Assembly: GCF_029227915.1 (NCBI RefSeq)
Contig: NC_079875.1
Span: 4,714,001-4,778,000 of the forward strand
Direction: 5' to 3'
Origin: Hydractinia symbiolongicarpus
Taxonomy: Eukaryota > Cnidaria > Hydrozoa > Anthoathecata > Hydractiniidae
DNA: 64,000 bases
In this document: piece after piece, positions 11,102 to 21,698 of the stretch
Numbering within the stretch: position 1 is the first letter of the stretch
Layout: every line of letters starts with the position of its first letter
The notes under the pieces: model-generated
Seen by the model: only the letters and a program-made list of their open reading frames with translations
What the model was told of the DNA's origin: nothing
Database searches by the model: none
Made by a program: the position numbers and the translations under genes

Positions 11102-11719
11102 TTCTTCTTTGCGCCGTCCCAATTTAAAAGCGAAAAAAGTCCTGGGGACGATTCCATGTATAACAGGCAGTCTTTCCTCCTTTAAAAAATCCTATATCTC
11201 TCATTCTTACGATTTCAATAAACAATGGCTATTCAGATGTACCTGATTCGTCACTGGGATAAACAAATCTTGTTGCTACACTCCAGAATTTCAACTTGAA
11301 TGAGGTGGGAAAGTGAATACGAAGAAAAATAAATTGTTTTATTAATAATGTAACCTTTTTTTCTTGTAAATTTTTTCGTGTTTTCCGGTGTTGTCAGTTA
11401 AAGAGAAAAACACAACAAGAGAATTATGTGGACATAAAACAACAAACTCAAAATGGTAAGTCAGAAAACAAAGTTTGTATAATTTGTTATATATTTTTAT
11501 ATTTTTGTTAAACCCATTCTCTATAATTATTACAAACTCTCGTCTCCAGGGCTATTTGAGATAAACCTTGAAAGCAATTTTAGGCTTGTGTTAAAGATTT
11601 CTGATGAAAAGAATGAAAAAACCTAATTAATAATGAACCTTGATATTCTTAAATTTTTGTCGAATGCATACGCTACACCATAGGAGTAAAAAATGCGCTA
11701 ATTTGGATTTGTAAAAGTT

Positions 11720-12265
11720 CACAGTTTTAATTATGCAAGGTTACGGCATCACTTTTCCCTGCTCTGTTTACAGTTTTAATTATGCAAGGTTACGGCATGA
11801 CTTTTCCTCGTTTTGTTCACAGTTTTAATTATGCCAGGTTACTGCATGACTTTTCCTCGTTTTGTTTACAGTTTTAATTATGCAAGGTTACGGCATCACT
11901 TTTCCTCGTTTTGTTCACAACTTTAATTATGCCAGGTTACGGCATCACTTTTCCCTGCTTTGTTTACAGTTTTAATTATGCCAGGTTACGGCATCACTTT
12001 TCCCTGCTTTGTTTACAGTTTTAATTATGGCAGGTTACTGCATGACTTTTCTCAGCTTTGTTTACAGTTTTAATTATGCAAGGTTACGACATTACTTTTT
12101 TTCCCGTTTTGTTTACAGTTTTAATTATGCCAGGTTATTGCATCACTTTTTTTTCCCGTTTTGTTTACAGTTTTAATTATGCCAGGTTACTGCATCACTT
12201 TTCCCGTTTTGTTTACAGTTTATTATGCCAGGTTACTGCATCACCTTTCCCGTTTTGTTTGTTTT
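11720..12265 (+). repeat. 49-bp minisatellite
   Basis: About 11 tandem copies of a unit of about 49-50 bp that starts 'acagttttaattatgc', continues 'aggttacggcatcactttt' and ends 'cctcgttttgttt'. Copies differ by a few substitutions and by short T-run indels. Confidence 0.95.
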
Positions 12266-12654
12266 AATTATGCTAGTTCAGACCTAAAAATAACCAAACA
12301 ACCACTGCGAAAAAATCTGCTAAAAAATTAATGGTACTCTCCGCCGCGCATGCGTTTACTTTTCCTTGTCTCGATACTTTCCTTATCTCAATATTTTCAT
12401 AGATCCTAATTATCCATTCAAGCATTTCTTATGGAAGTGTTTGACAATTGATGTTTGGCCATTCAGAAGATTGAGAACTCACTTCTTTGCCATATTGTGT
12501 TGATTCTGCAAAATATAAAGTACTAATCTATTCTATTAATAAAGTTTTGAATATTTTATGAGAAATAAAATATGTCAGAGAGAAAAGATGATTTTTTTAA
12601 AATCCTAGAATATGCCTTGTTTTCTCAATATATAGCTAAATATCTCTCTTTTAT

Positions 12655-12895
12655 TCTCTAGAAAAAACAATCGTAATATTATATTATATTAAACATTGCC
12701 TCTTTTTCTTCTCTTTTCCAAGTTGTTTTGTCATATACAAACTTTCTACTATTATAGTTATTACTTGACAAGTTAGCAACATTGTGCAACTTGTGTCATA
12801 CTCGCGGGTTTTTTACAAATCTCGAAAAATATCATTGAAAGCGAGGCTACCAATGATATTGCAAAACCAAACGGTGGGGTCCACAAGGTCTGTTA
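12655..12895 (+). repeat. Direct repeat R, copy 2
   Basis: Same orientation as copy 1 at 10858-11101, about 1.8 kb away across the minisatellite. Confidence 0.75.
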
Positions 12896-13599
12896 TCATA
12901 ATCCTTCCATCTTTTTGATAACTATTGTTTATTTGCCCAACCATCGCTGGTTTTTTAATCAGCATGACGGACTAATATTCCTTATAGTTTTCATACAAAG
13001 ATTGTTTTAGCTGTATATGAAATCTATAATCTGTTTAGTATAGTAACCACAAAGAGCATATGTATTACTGTCAGAAATAGACTAGTATAGTCCTATGATT
13101 GTAGCATACAGATAGCATGCAAATTGTGGGTGAAAAACAACCTCGTTCCCAGCGCCTGTTTTCTTTTCTATAATCGGGACAACGACATGCTTGTATTGCC
13201 GTCCTGATGTCAAAAAAGATGTCCTGGGGACTAGCAAGAGTGTGTTATACAAAATGTTTGCTACGGATTATGACATGCTTGATGTATCATGCGCATTCAA
13301 AGCTCTTTGAGATAAACCACGAGGTCTCAATCTTAAATAGATCTGGGGACTAGAATATTTGCATGTGGAGAATGGGATACAAAGTCGATATAGGTTATAG
13401 CATGTCCGTATACGAAGGTTAAAAAATAGCGATCGATGTTCTTTTCTTTTGACGCTTTTAATAAGAAACACTATAAATGACAATATTAGCAGTATATATT
13501 GACAATAGTTCCAGTCCTAAGAGGAGTATCTCAAAGAGATTAGGAGAATCAGTATGCTATACACTGTTTTATAACATATAAAAAGTTATTATTTCAAAT
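12896..13599. other. Non-coding with MITE fragments
   Basis: No coding frame. 'caacctcgttcccag' at about 13139 and 'gtcctggggac' at about 13221 resemble the ends of MITEs of the CAACCTCG type seen intact at 18499-18638, so this may be a decayed copy. Confidence 0.4.
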
Positions 13600-13634
13600 C
13601 ATACAGAGTTTGATAGTGATTAGTTAGAGATATA

Positions 13635-14440
13635 TTCAAAGAAATGTTTCTACAGCAACAAGAAGACATTTTCAAGATTATTTGTAGTAACAGGGCAATT
13701 CTGAACGACAGACTTGATAAAATGAAAAGTGAACTAAAAGAAGTAAAAGAAACATGTATTTCTTAAAAGATGAAAATAAAGAGGTTAAATCCAAAATTAC
13801 GACAAACGAAGAAAGGATTAAAAAACTGGAGGATGTGGAAAAAGATCTGGTGGAGAGTGTTCCCTAACACAAGACATACAGGAAAAGAAAATTAAAGAAT
13901 TGGAGAAAAGGGTAAAACACAGTAACCACAAAGAAGAGAAAGATAGAAGGAAATTAAGAGAACTGGACCAGGAAGATAGAAAGAAATTTAGGCAGCTTGA
14001 AGATAGACAGAGACGGAACAACTTAGGGATCCATGGGTTACCGGAGAATGATGGTGAGAGCTGGGATGACACGCAAAGAGAAAGTATTAGATTTATTTGA
14101 GAATAAGCTTGGAGTAGTTGGAAATGTAATCTTTGAGCGTGCGCATAGGATTGGAAAAAAGAACGAGGAGAAAACAGAACAAAACACTTATGAGCAAGAA
14201 GATGTGTAGAAACCACCAGCATTAACTATTGTTTTGAAGCTTCTAAATAATAAAGACAAAACCGAACTTTTAAAAAATACTATTAAACTCACAGGCACAG
14301 GAATTTACATGAACGAAGACTTCTCGTATGAAACAAGGATGATTAGAAAGAAGCTGTTTGGTGATGAAAACACACAGGACGGAAGCAAAGTATACTATAG
14401 TATTATATGATAAATTGAGAGTTTGAGATTTTAGGGATAT
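13635..14440 (+). pseudogene. LINE ORF1 relic (coiled coil + RNA-binding type)
   Basis: Begins with an ATG at about 13646 giving MFLQQQEDIFKII, runs into a Lys/Glu-rich coiled coil and then the 'RRNNLGIHGLPEN' block at about 14010-14060. Frames change near 13760, 13865, 14090 and 14170. ORF1 proteins coat LINE RNA; this copy cannot make one. Confidence 0.7.
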
Positions 14441-14499
14441 GATTGCTAATGGCTAATTTTGTTGCACATAGCCTAAGTCTAAAAATACTTTTTAGTAAT

Positions 14500-15670
14500 T
14501 ATGTTTTAATTCTAAGACGGCTGACCAAACGAACTACGACAACTTGGAATTTGACCCATTCCAGGCTAACGAAACTGTAATTTTAAACGACATAAATAAT
14601 GAGATAACCAGAAATGCAAAATATTGCAATCTAAATACCGACAATCTTTCTAAGGAAGTAGATATGAAATCCTCTTCAATGCTTCATCTTAGTATTTGAA
14701 ACATATAATTTTTTTTTGAAAATTTGGAGCAGAAATTCACATTTAAAATCATGCGCCTTACCGAAACGTGGTGTAATGATATAAATATAGAGAAAAACTC
14801 AAGTTTACAATTGCAAGATTACACTGTAATTCATCAAATTAGAAAATGCAAAAAGAAAGGCGAAGGGGTGTACGTGTTTATTCATAATTCTATTCTATTC
14901 AACCTAAATCAGGCACGTGCGCTAACAATAGAAGTCATTAAGTATAGAGACATTAACGGCAACTTTTTGTATTTAAATGTGATTATAGATACAGGAAAAC
15001 ACCATATTTATTGCGACAAATCCTTGTTTTTTCCAAAATAACTACGCAGTAGTGCCTCCAGAGCGTACCACCCACTGCTGACATCGGTCGAGTCGGAAGG
15101 CTCGACCGATGTATAGCTCGTTCTATATCTCACTTAATCTAATATATCATATACTATTTACAACATACCGAATGATGCTAATGAGTTCGTTCAAGCGATT
15201 AGTGTCCTGTTGTTATATTACTGTGCTATTTTACAGCTTTTACTCACGTTATGCGCAGTTTCTAATGAAGTATCTGATTGTAACAGAGATAATAAACAAA
15301 GCAACTAAAATCAACCACATGCATTCACTCTATCGGCCACCTGCAGGATCAATAGAAAACTTTGAGAATCATGTGAAAATAGGTTTTTAAAGATCACAAA
15401 GGCACGAGTAAAAACGTTATCTTGATGATGATTTCAATTAAAACGTCTTTGATTATAATACAAACAAATCTGTACAAAAATTTTTTAACCCAGTTTTTGA
15501 AAATGGGTTTATCCCACTTATTAATAAACCAACACGAGTGGCGAGATCAAGTGCTACAGCCATAGATCATATCACAACCAACGACTTCACAAATACAACA
15601 ATTAAAACAGGGATAATTAAAACAGATACTTCTGATCATTTTCCAATTTTCATTACGTCACAAAACAAAT
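14500..15670 (+). pseudogene. LINE APE-type endonuclease relic
   Basis: The frame at 14724-15041 carries the Glu motif (LTETWCND). Downstream fragments carry the 'YRPPAGS' and 'SDHFP' motifs in other frames. The 15040-15260 segment between them does not read as endonuclease and includes the hairpin at 15082-15111. Confidence 0.75.
15082..15111. repeat. 11-bp perfect hairpin
   Basis: CATCGGTCGAG, an 8-nt loop, then CTCGACCGATG. It is unusually GC-rich for this region. Confidence 0.8.
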
Positions 15671-16564
15671 CATTTACATAGTTGCTCTGAAAAAATAAAA
15701 ATAACAAAAAGATGCGAAGAAATGAAATAGCTAATATGTAAGAGCACAATCCATGAAATTTTTAAGAGTTATTCTGGATGAAAATCTTACTTGAAGAGAA
15801 CATACAGTATTTTTGAAGAAAAAGTCGCAAAGAATATTGGCATCCTTTTTAAAACAAAATTTGTATTAGATCAGAATTGTTTAAAAAGCATATATTCTTC
15901 TTTCATTCTCTGCTATCTAAATTATGCAAATATTTCGTGATGCAGCACCAACTTTACAAAATAAAAAAACATGCAATCAGAATTATTTTAAATGTTGACA
16001 GATACACTTACTCCAGAGAGTTATTAAAAAATCTCAATGTGCTAAATGTATACCAACCAAACATTTATCATTTTTATATATCAATTTTTATGTTTAAACT
16101 TGAGAACAATATGTTACCAAAATTATTTAAAAGCATGTCAAGATACAACATAAATATCCATCCAGATTTTCACTTAACAGTTTTTTTCAACCTAGGATTA
16201 TTGATACAATCACAAAATTCTATTATAACTAGCAAATGACCTAAATTGTGAAATACATTTCTTGATAACGACATGAAAACTATTCAAACATAAACTAAAA
16301 CATAAACTATTGACTACTGACAATCTATGTTTATTTTAGAACACACGACAGTTACAACGTACGACACATATAACACAACTCCTCATCATCTTCAATGCTA
16401 ACCTTTTATATAGGTTGGGGGTTTGGTGATAAGGCTATTATAGCCTTCTTCTCGCTCCTGCCATTTTTTAACTACTTTAGTTAACCTTTTTAGTATATAC
16501 AATCATATCTCTAGATTATACGATATAATAGCTTAAGATTTGTATCTTATTTTTACGGAAAGAA

Positions 16565-17955
16565 ATTAGGGCTTTTTGTTTCTTTTTACAAATACTCTTT
16601 TAAATGAAACAATCGACGTCTGTATTAACCAGATATTTTCTGATACTGATGTTATCAATGGTTTGAATAAAGATGATTTTCGAACGTTACTTATATTAGT
16701 ACTAAAGAATCCTTTCTAATGTCCAATAAAGAGTATTACAGGTAAATTGATGACGTGGCAATGGGATCTTCCTTAGGTCCTACTCTCACAAACGTTTTTT
16801 GATGTTATCATGAACGTTCTTGGATCAGAAGTGCTTTCAAACCATTCTTGTTTAGACGCTATGTAAATGAAATATTTCTTCTTTTTTCGTTAGCTGATCA
16901 AGTGGAATTATTCAGAGATTATATGAATACTAAATATCATTTGCACCTTTGGAAAGGAGAAGAACAGTTCTTTGTTCTTTCTTGATGTTAAAATAGATAG
17001 GAAAGATAATAGATTTGTTACTAGTGTAAATTCTAAACCAACGTTTAGAAAGGAATGATATGAGAATGGTTAGGTGGATGTGTAACGCCAGTATGAGAGA
17101 CAGAAAGAGTTCAGATGAGCTAAGAAGCAGGCTAAGTATCCGTAGAATTAAAGATGTTAACCAGATAAGAAGATTGAATTGGCTGGGGCACTTGGAAAGA
17201 ATGGAGGGGGGTAATTGGGTACGAAAGTGTAGAGACTTGATAGTTCCTGGGGCAAAGCCCAGAGGCAGACCGAGAAAGACTTGGCAGGAGGTTATAAGGA
17301 CAGACTTGATACAGAGGAAGTTGAGTTTAGATCTAATACAGTCTAGATCAGATTGGAAGAGGGTCATTAATGTAGCCCGTCCAACCCGTGCTCGCATGGA
17401 AAACGGACGTTAAGCCGAGAATGATGAATGATGATGATGATGAACTTTTAGTGGGGTTTATACAAATGTTCTCAGTTTCATACCATTGTCCTATCAATAT
17501 AGTTTGGTTTACTCTTTATTTGTTTTACATTGGTGTCAGATTTGTCTAAATTCCACAGCGATGTAAAATTCCTAAAGAATTTCATCTAGGAATGATTATC
17601 AACGTATTTGCCTTATTTAGGGTCTGCGTCATTACAGGTCAGGCGGGACACGTCAAGTTGCATAGGTGTTTCTTGCAAGTTATTTTTTAGGTCTTTAAAA
17701 ATGTCTGCCGTGTTTTGTTTTAAGAATAAACATTCCAGGTCCCTGCTTTCCGGGTACAAAAATTGCAACATATGTTGGCAAAACTATACGGTACTTGAAA
17801 GTAAGGTTTTGTAAAGAACTTAAGACATCAAATCTCACAGGCAAAAGAGTTACTACGCAAAAACTGCAGTTACAGTGAAATTCTTCTTATGTCTTCTCCC
17901 CACACTGACAATAATAACTTTACTGTTCTGACTTCTGACTACTAACTAGGGCAGT
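16565..17955 (+). mobile_element. Decayed Penelope-like element (reverse transcriptase + GIY-YIG region)
   Basis: Broken frames give the Penelope-type reverse transcriptase order: 'CINQIFSDTDVINGLNKDDF', then a degenerate 'VAMGSSLGPTLTN' (about 16755-16795), then 'RRYVNEIFLLF' where intact elements have Y-V-D-D, then 'LFRDYMNTKYH', 'FLDVKID', 'SVNSKPTF'. After an inserted LINE end the frame resumes with 'FSGVYTNVLSFIPL' and 'YSLVYSLFVLH'. From 17600, 'LPYLGSASLQVRRD' and 'YKNCNIC' mark the linker and the entry to a GIY-YIG endonuclease region. The Asp-to-Asn change in the active site and the many stops show it is dead. Confidence 0.75.
17044..17445 (+). mobile_element. LINE 3' end nested in the Penelope-like element, copy 2
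   Basis: A 5'-truncated copy of the same LINE family as 1396-2612. It encodes 'ERNDMRMVRWMCNASMRDR', 'RRLNWLGHLERMEG', 'GAKPRGRPRKTWQEVI' and ends with the shared tail and ATG repeats. It interrupts the Penelope-like frame after '...SKPT', which resumes at about 17446. 'tttag' at the left junction and 'tttag' at the right are a candidate short target duplication, partly explained by microhomology. This copy keeps the 'KPRGRPRKTW' segment lost in the other two. Confidence 0.88.
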
Positions 17956-18489
17956 GTTATACATGATTGGTGCGACCGCCCAACCCAAGAGAGACTTTAA
18001 TTCGGATTTTTGAGAACTCAAACCTCCAGCGGAAATGACGTTATCACCTCACTAAAATTTTGTATAATTTGAATAATATAAAGTACGTACTCAGCAACTC
18101 AAGTTACATCTTGCTGAAGAGTACGCGGAAATTGATATACAACTTCACAAGAAAATGGCATGAAAAATCATTATCTCCTGAATTTTTATCATTTCCGTTC
18201 TTTATAACTAGTTGTTGTATATAGTTGTAAGAAGAACTTATAAGTTTAGTTGCAGGTAATATACCTGTCTACACGTTAAGATAAAATGTATAAGTTTATT
18301 TTATAACTCTGTTTTCACAATGAATACCACAGAATAAATACGTAAATCTCCCGTTGCGGTTATTGCTTTAACAGCAGCAGGGGTAATGATAGGAGAAAAA
18401 AAGCGGTTATGAGTAGAAACCAAAAAAAATATGCTCAAATATTTAGATAATAAACAATAGCTCATTCAACATTCTGTTAATTTAAATAG
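17956..18489. other. Non-coding, no feature seen
   Basis: AT-rich; no convincing frame or repeat. Confidence 0.4.
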
Positions 18490-18498
18490 AAAAAACTT

Positions 18499-18638
18499 CA
18501 ACCTCGTCGCCAGGGTTTGTTGCCATGTCAAAGCCGCTAGCGCTTACCTGACAGCTAAACAAGATTTTTCAAGATTTTGTATTTTAGCCGCTTGCCTCGA
18601 CGTCAAAAAGGCAAAAAAAAAACCTTTGAACGAGGTTG
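18499..18638. mobile_element. 140-bp MITE with 9-bp target duplication
   Basis: Ends CAACCTCG and CGAGGTTG in inverted orientation. AAAAAACTT flanks both sides exactly (18490-18498 and 18639-18647). Length, non-coding content and an 8-9-bp duplication fit a MITE mobilised by a hAT- or Mutator-type transposase; which one is not decided by the sequence. Confidence 0.85.
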
Positions 18639-18821
18639 AAAAAACTTAGCATGTCCAACTTTTAAAAAACTGAAAACCGAAAAAAGTTGTACATCTTTCC
18701 TGTTTACACGGTAAGTATTTTTATCTTACATTTAAATGGTCCGTTTAAACTTACCGTGTATTTTAGTCTTTAGCTTTTATTTTCGCAGGCGCAGATTGTT
18801 TTCAGTTCCGAAATTATCACC

Positions 18822-18827
18822 CACAGG
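18822..18827. repeat. Target site duplication, left
   Basis: CACAGG, identical to 23236-23241. Confidence 0.9.
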
Positions 18828-19110
18828 TACCGTGGCTGATTACAACGTTTTGTTTTCATTTAAAATAGGCGCATTGTAAAAGACGCGGCCGCGTGAAATT
18901 ATGTGCGGCCGCGTTTTAAAAAGCGCGGCCGCGTCTTTATAGCAGCGGCCGCGTGTTTCACCGCGAGTTTTACCGCCAGTTTTCAAATCTGGTCCGCAAA
19001 ATGTGGCAGTTAAAACAGGTACTAAAATACGCGGCCGCGCTTTTTGCCACTTATTCTGCCGTTAATTTTAAAGTAAAACAGGCGGTAAATGACGCGGCCG
19101 CGCTTTTCTT
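18828..19110 (+). repeat. Left terminal inverted repeat with GCGGCCGC array
   Basis: About 280 bp that matches the inverted 22950-23235, roughly 90% by eye and near-perfect in the outer 120 bp. It contains six copies of the palindrome GCGGCCGC, mostly extended to CGCGGCCGCG, in otherwise AT-rich DNA. Short words related to 'taccgcc' lie between them. Regularly placed palindromes suggest multiple binding sites for a dimeric transposase; that is inferred. Confidence 0.93.
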
Positions 19111-19233
19111 CCGCAGAAGATTTTCGAAAAACAACGGCATGTGGCCAAGGGCGCAGTGTTCTGGTCTGCAAATTAGAGCCCTGGAACACTAGAACGGAAT
19201 TCTTAGAAAGTTACTTCTCAGAACTCACAGAAA

Positions 19234-19263
19234 ATGGCAGCTGCAGCTGGAAGCTTTGAAAAG
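19234..19263 (+). CDS. HECT gene exon 1
   Basis: A 10-codon first exon, MAAAAGSFEK. The following GTAAAC donor and the acceptor ending at 19402 keep the frame (phase 0) into the SAM-like region. No start codon in good context lies early in exon 2, which supports this small exon. Confidence 0.75.
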
Positions 19264-21361
19264 GTAAACAAGCAATTAGCTAGCTTATTTCGCTTTATTT
19301 TTTGCAAATCTACGAAGATAGCAGGCAAAGAAACACACTGACCTAAGAAAATCTTTCACATCACACAAGTCAGTTTGGATAATAGCTATATGTTTTGTTT
19401 AGGTGAAAACTTTCCTTGAGTCCAGAGGTATAGAGTATTTGTTGAATTCGTTCATCCTGAACAAAATTGACGATAATGTGGCTCCTCAAGTTGAACAACA
19501 AAAGCTTGTGGAGCTAGGGTTGGCGTATGGAGATATATTATCATATCGGCTGATATTTGCACTCCCTGTGGTTGAAGAGAAGTCCTATCATGAAAAGGCA
19601 GATGAACTAAGAAAAATATTGAAAAGAGCCCACTCTGGGAAAGGTCACTCTCTGGAGCAAGATTTCATTGATATAGAAACATATGGTTTGAGTTGTAGAG
19701 ACAAAAAAAAAGGAATACAAGTATATTTATACTATCCTAAATCATTTGCGAAGTTGGAGTTTTCAAAGTTGTGCAATAAGTCATATTCAAGCATGTTTGA
19801 ATTAGATACAGAAATTATTGGACCAGAAGAAACAGTAATATCATCTGCATGGGCAGAAGGTACCTCAACAATTACTGTGCCACCCAGCTTACCAGGATCG
19901 AATTTTGTTGACAGAAGTATATGCAGTGTTTGTTCTTGTACGTATATTGGTAGCTGTCTACGCTGTGAGCAAAATGAAAGTTACACAGCAACTTTGCTAG
20001 CAGATCAAACAGACAACATGACAGAGGATACTTTTTTAGCATCACCCGATCCAGATGCTGTGACAAATACTGCCAAAACTGACATAGATGTAAACATAGA
20101 AAATTCTACTCTTCGTGATTTGAGATTGAGACATTTTTCAAGAAACACACAAAAACCAGTGAGATATAGACATTCAATTGGCTCACCCTCATTGTCTCTT
20201 CAACTAGAATCAACAGAGGACAGTTCAGCATTTGGTGATGATGAAGTGAATCGTTTTATGGAAAATTATGAGACAGATAATTTTGATAATGCTACTCCAC
20301 AGTTTGAAGAAACAGAAACTGATTCTATCGCATTTATGCAAAACTGTGAAAGCTACTTCACCAATTCACCAAAAGTAAACACAAAGCATATCATCATACA
20401 ACGAGATTCACAGCGTTTTTGGCCTGTATTATTACGTCAAAATTTTGATCTTTCGTCTGAAAAAATAGCTATCAGATTTGCAGGTGAACCCGGTGCTGAT
20501 GCAGGTGGACCGCTGCGCGAATTTTACTCATTGTCAATGAGACGGTTTACCACTATCCCTGGGGTATTTTTCGGAGATGACAAAGGAATTTGTTTCAAAT
20601 TAATGCCAGATGGTGTATTAAAAAAAGTATATTACAAGCTTGGGCAGTTAACAGGTGCATCTATTATACATGTTGGAAGAGGTCCCGAATGTTTCTCTGA
20701 GCTCATTTTCAATGCATTGTATGATTTGCCATATCCTGATAAAATAACACCAATAAATGATGCAGAATTCAAGTATAAATTGGATAAAATTGAGAGTGGC
20801 GAGAATGAAGATCTACTTGATTTGAACATTGTTCCTGTACCTGATATCGAACAGAACAAGCAAGTTTTTTCAATCAGTTATTTAGTGATGAAAAATCGTG
20901 CCGCAATATCACAATTTGGAGAAGGACTAAAAAGTATATGTCCAGAATTTATGTTACAATCCAATTGTCACACTATGAAAGCTTTTTTATTGCCAGATGA
21001 AAAGATCTTAACTCTTGATGAGCTTCTTGTTATTCTATGCTTTCACAACGTCGAAGAAATTGGTTCTAATTTACACCGTGATATTTCCAATGCCATTTGT
21101 GACTGTGAGCTGTTTTTAGCTGATGTTGCTAATGGAAACTATGATGAGATATCTCTTAAAGACATACTGTTTTTATTCACTGGAATGGATAAAATTCCCA
21201 GAAAGGGTTTGGATAAAAACATTGATATTTTTTTTAACTGTGATTTCAACTTTCCAAAAATTTCTACATGTGGACTTAATGCCACTCTACCAACAAAAAA
21301 AGTTGAGCATAATCTGAAGATTGCTGCTAAATTCGGAGGGACTGGATTTGGTGTTGTTTAA
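19234..21361 (+). CDS. HECT-domain E3 ubiquitin ligase carried by the transposon
   Basis: Two exons: 19234-19263 (ATG; MAAAAGSFEK) and 19403-21361, joined across a 139-bp intron with a GTAAAC donor and a TTTGTTTAG acceptor, giving about 662 residues. Residues about 11-62 resemble a SAM-type helical domain (LVELGLAYGDIL). A C-x2-C-x7-C-x2-C cluster (about residues 184-198) may bind zinc. An acidic, Ser-rich linker follows. The HECT domain fills about 350-662 with the signature IRFAGEPGADAGGPLREFY and, at the C-lobe, ISTCGLNATLP, where Cys about 633 is the catalytic thioester residue. HECT enzymes pass ubiquitin from an E2 to their own Cys and then to a substrate. Frame and catalytic residue are intact, so it may be active. 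Similar genes are often annotated as G2/M-phase-specific E3 ligase-like. Its role in transposition is unknown. Confidence 0.92.
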
Positions 21362-21698
21362 AATATTCATGTTTTGTATCATATATTATTGAAAAAATGT
21401 TTTTAGTCTTTTTTTAAATGAAAATTTTGTTATCAAGTTTTTTGGTAATCACTTTTTTAGGACTTTTTAGTGTAACCTTATAACCCCCAAGAGATCTCAG
21501 TTCTTCGTATACGTTTCATTGAAATTTTTTTGAATTTGTTAAAGTGCTCCCAGTGAAAACGAGCGAATTTCGCCTCTTTTATGATATTGGAAAATTTATT
21601 GATTGTTATTCTCATGATTTATATGTGATATTTTGTTTGGATATGTTATGTTTCATCAAAGAGACTTAGTATATAAATGTTTCTTTTTGTTTAGCTTG
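21362..21698. other. Intergenic gap between the convergent transposon genes
   Basis: AT-rich, non-coding; it presumably holds both polyadenylation regions. I do not see a clear shared terminator structure. Confidence 0.5.

Larger units (their letters stand above)
13600..16300 (+). mobile_element. Decayed two-ORF LINE
   Basis: The remains of a LINE lie in consecutive broken frames. About 13630-14440 is an ORF1-type protein: a Lys/Glu coiled coil, then 'EDRQRRNNLGIHGLPENDG', 'ERAHRIGKK' and 'GTGIYMNEDFSYETR', as in L1-like ORF1 proteins. About 14500-15670 is an APE-type endonuclease: 'LTETWCND', 'LYRPPAGS', then 'SSATAIDHITTN' and 'TDTSDHFPIF', the last holding the catalytic Asp-His pair. About 15740-16240 is the region after the reverse transcriptase ('KKHAIRIILNV', 'IFMFKLENNMLPKLF'). 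The reverse transcriptase core is missing and many frames are broken. Confidence 0.8.

Noticed and set aside
12058-12267. 69-codon frame with repeated 'FTVLIM' words
   Set aside because: Translation of the minisatellite.
13818-14222. 134-codon minus-strand frame
   Set aside because: Antisense shadow of the coiled-coil LINE ORF1 relic.
16930-17397. 155-codon minus-strand frame
   Set aside because: Antisense of the LINE C-terminal region; the Leu/Ser-rich product is the complement of Arg/Lys/Glu-rich coding DNA.
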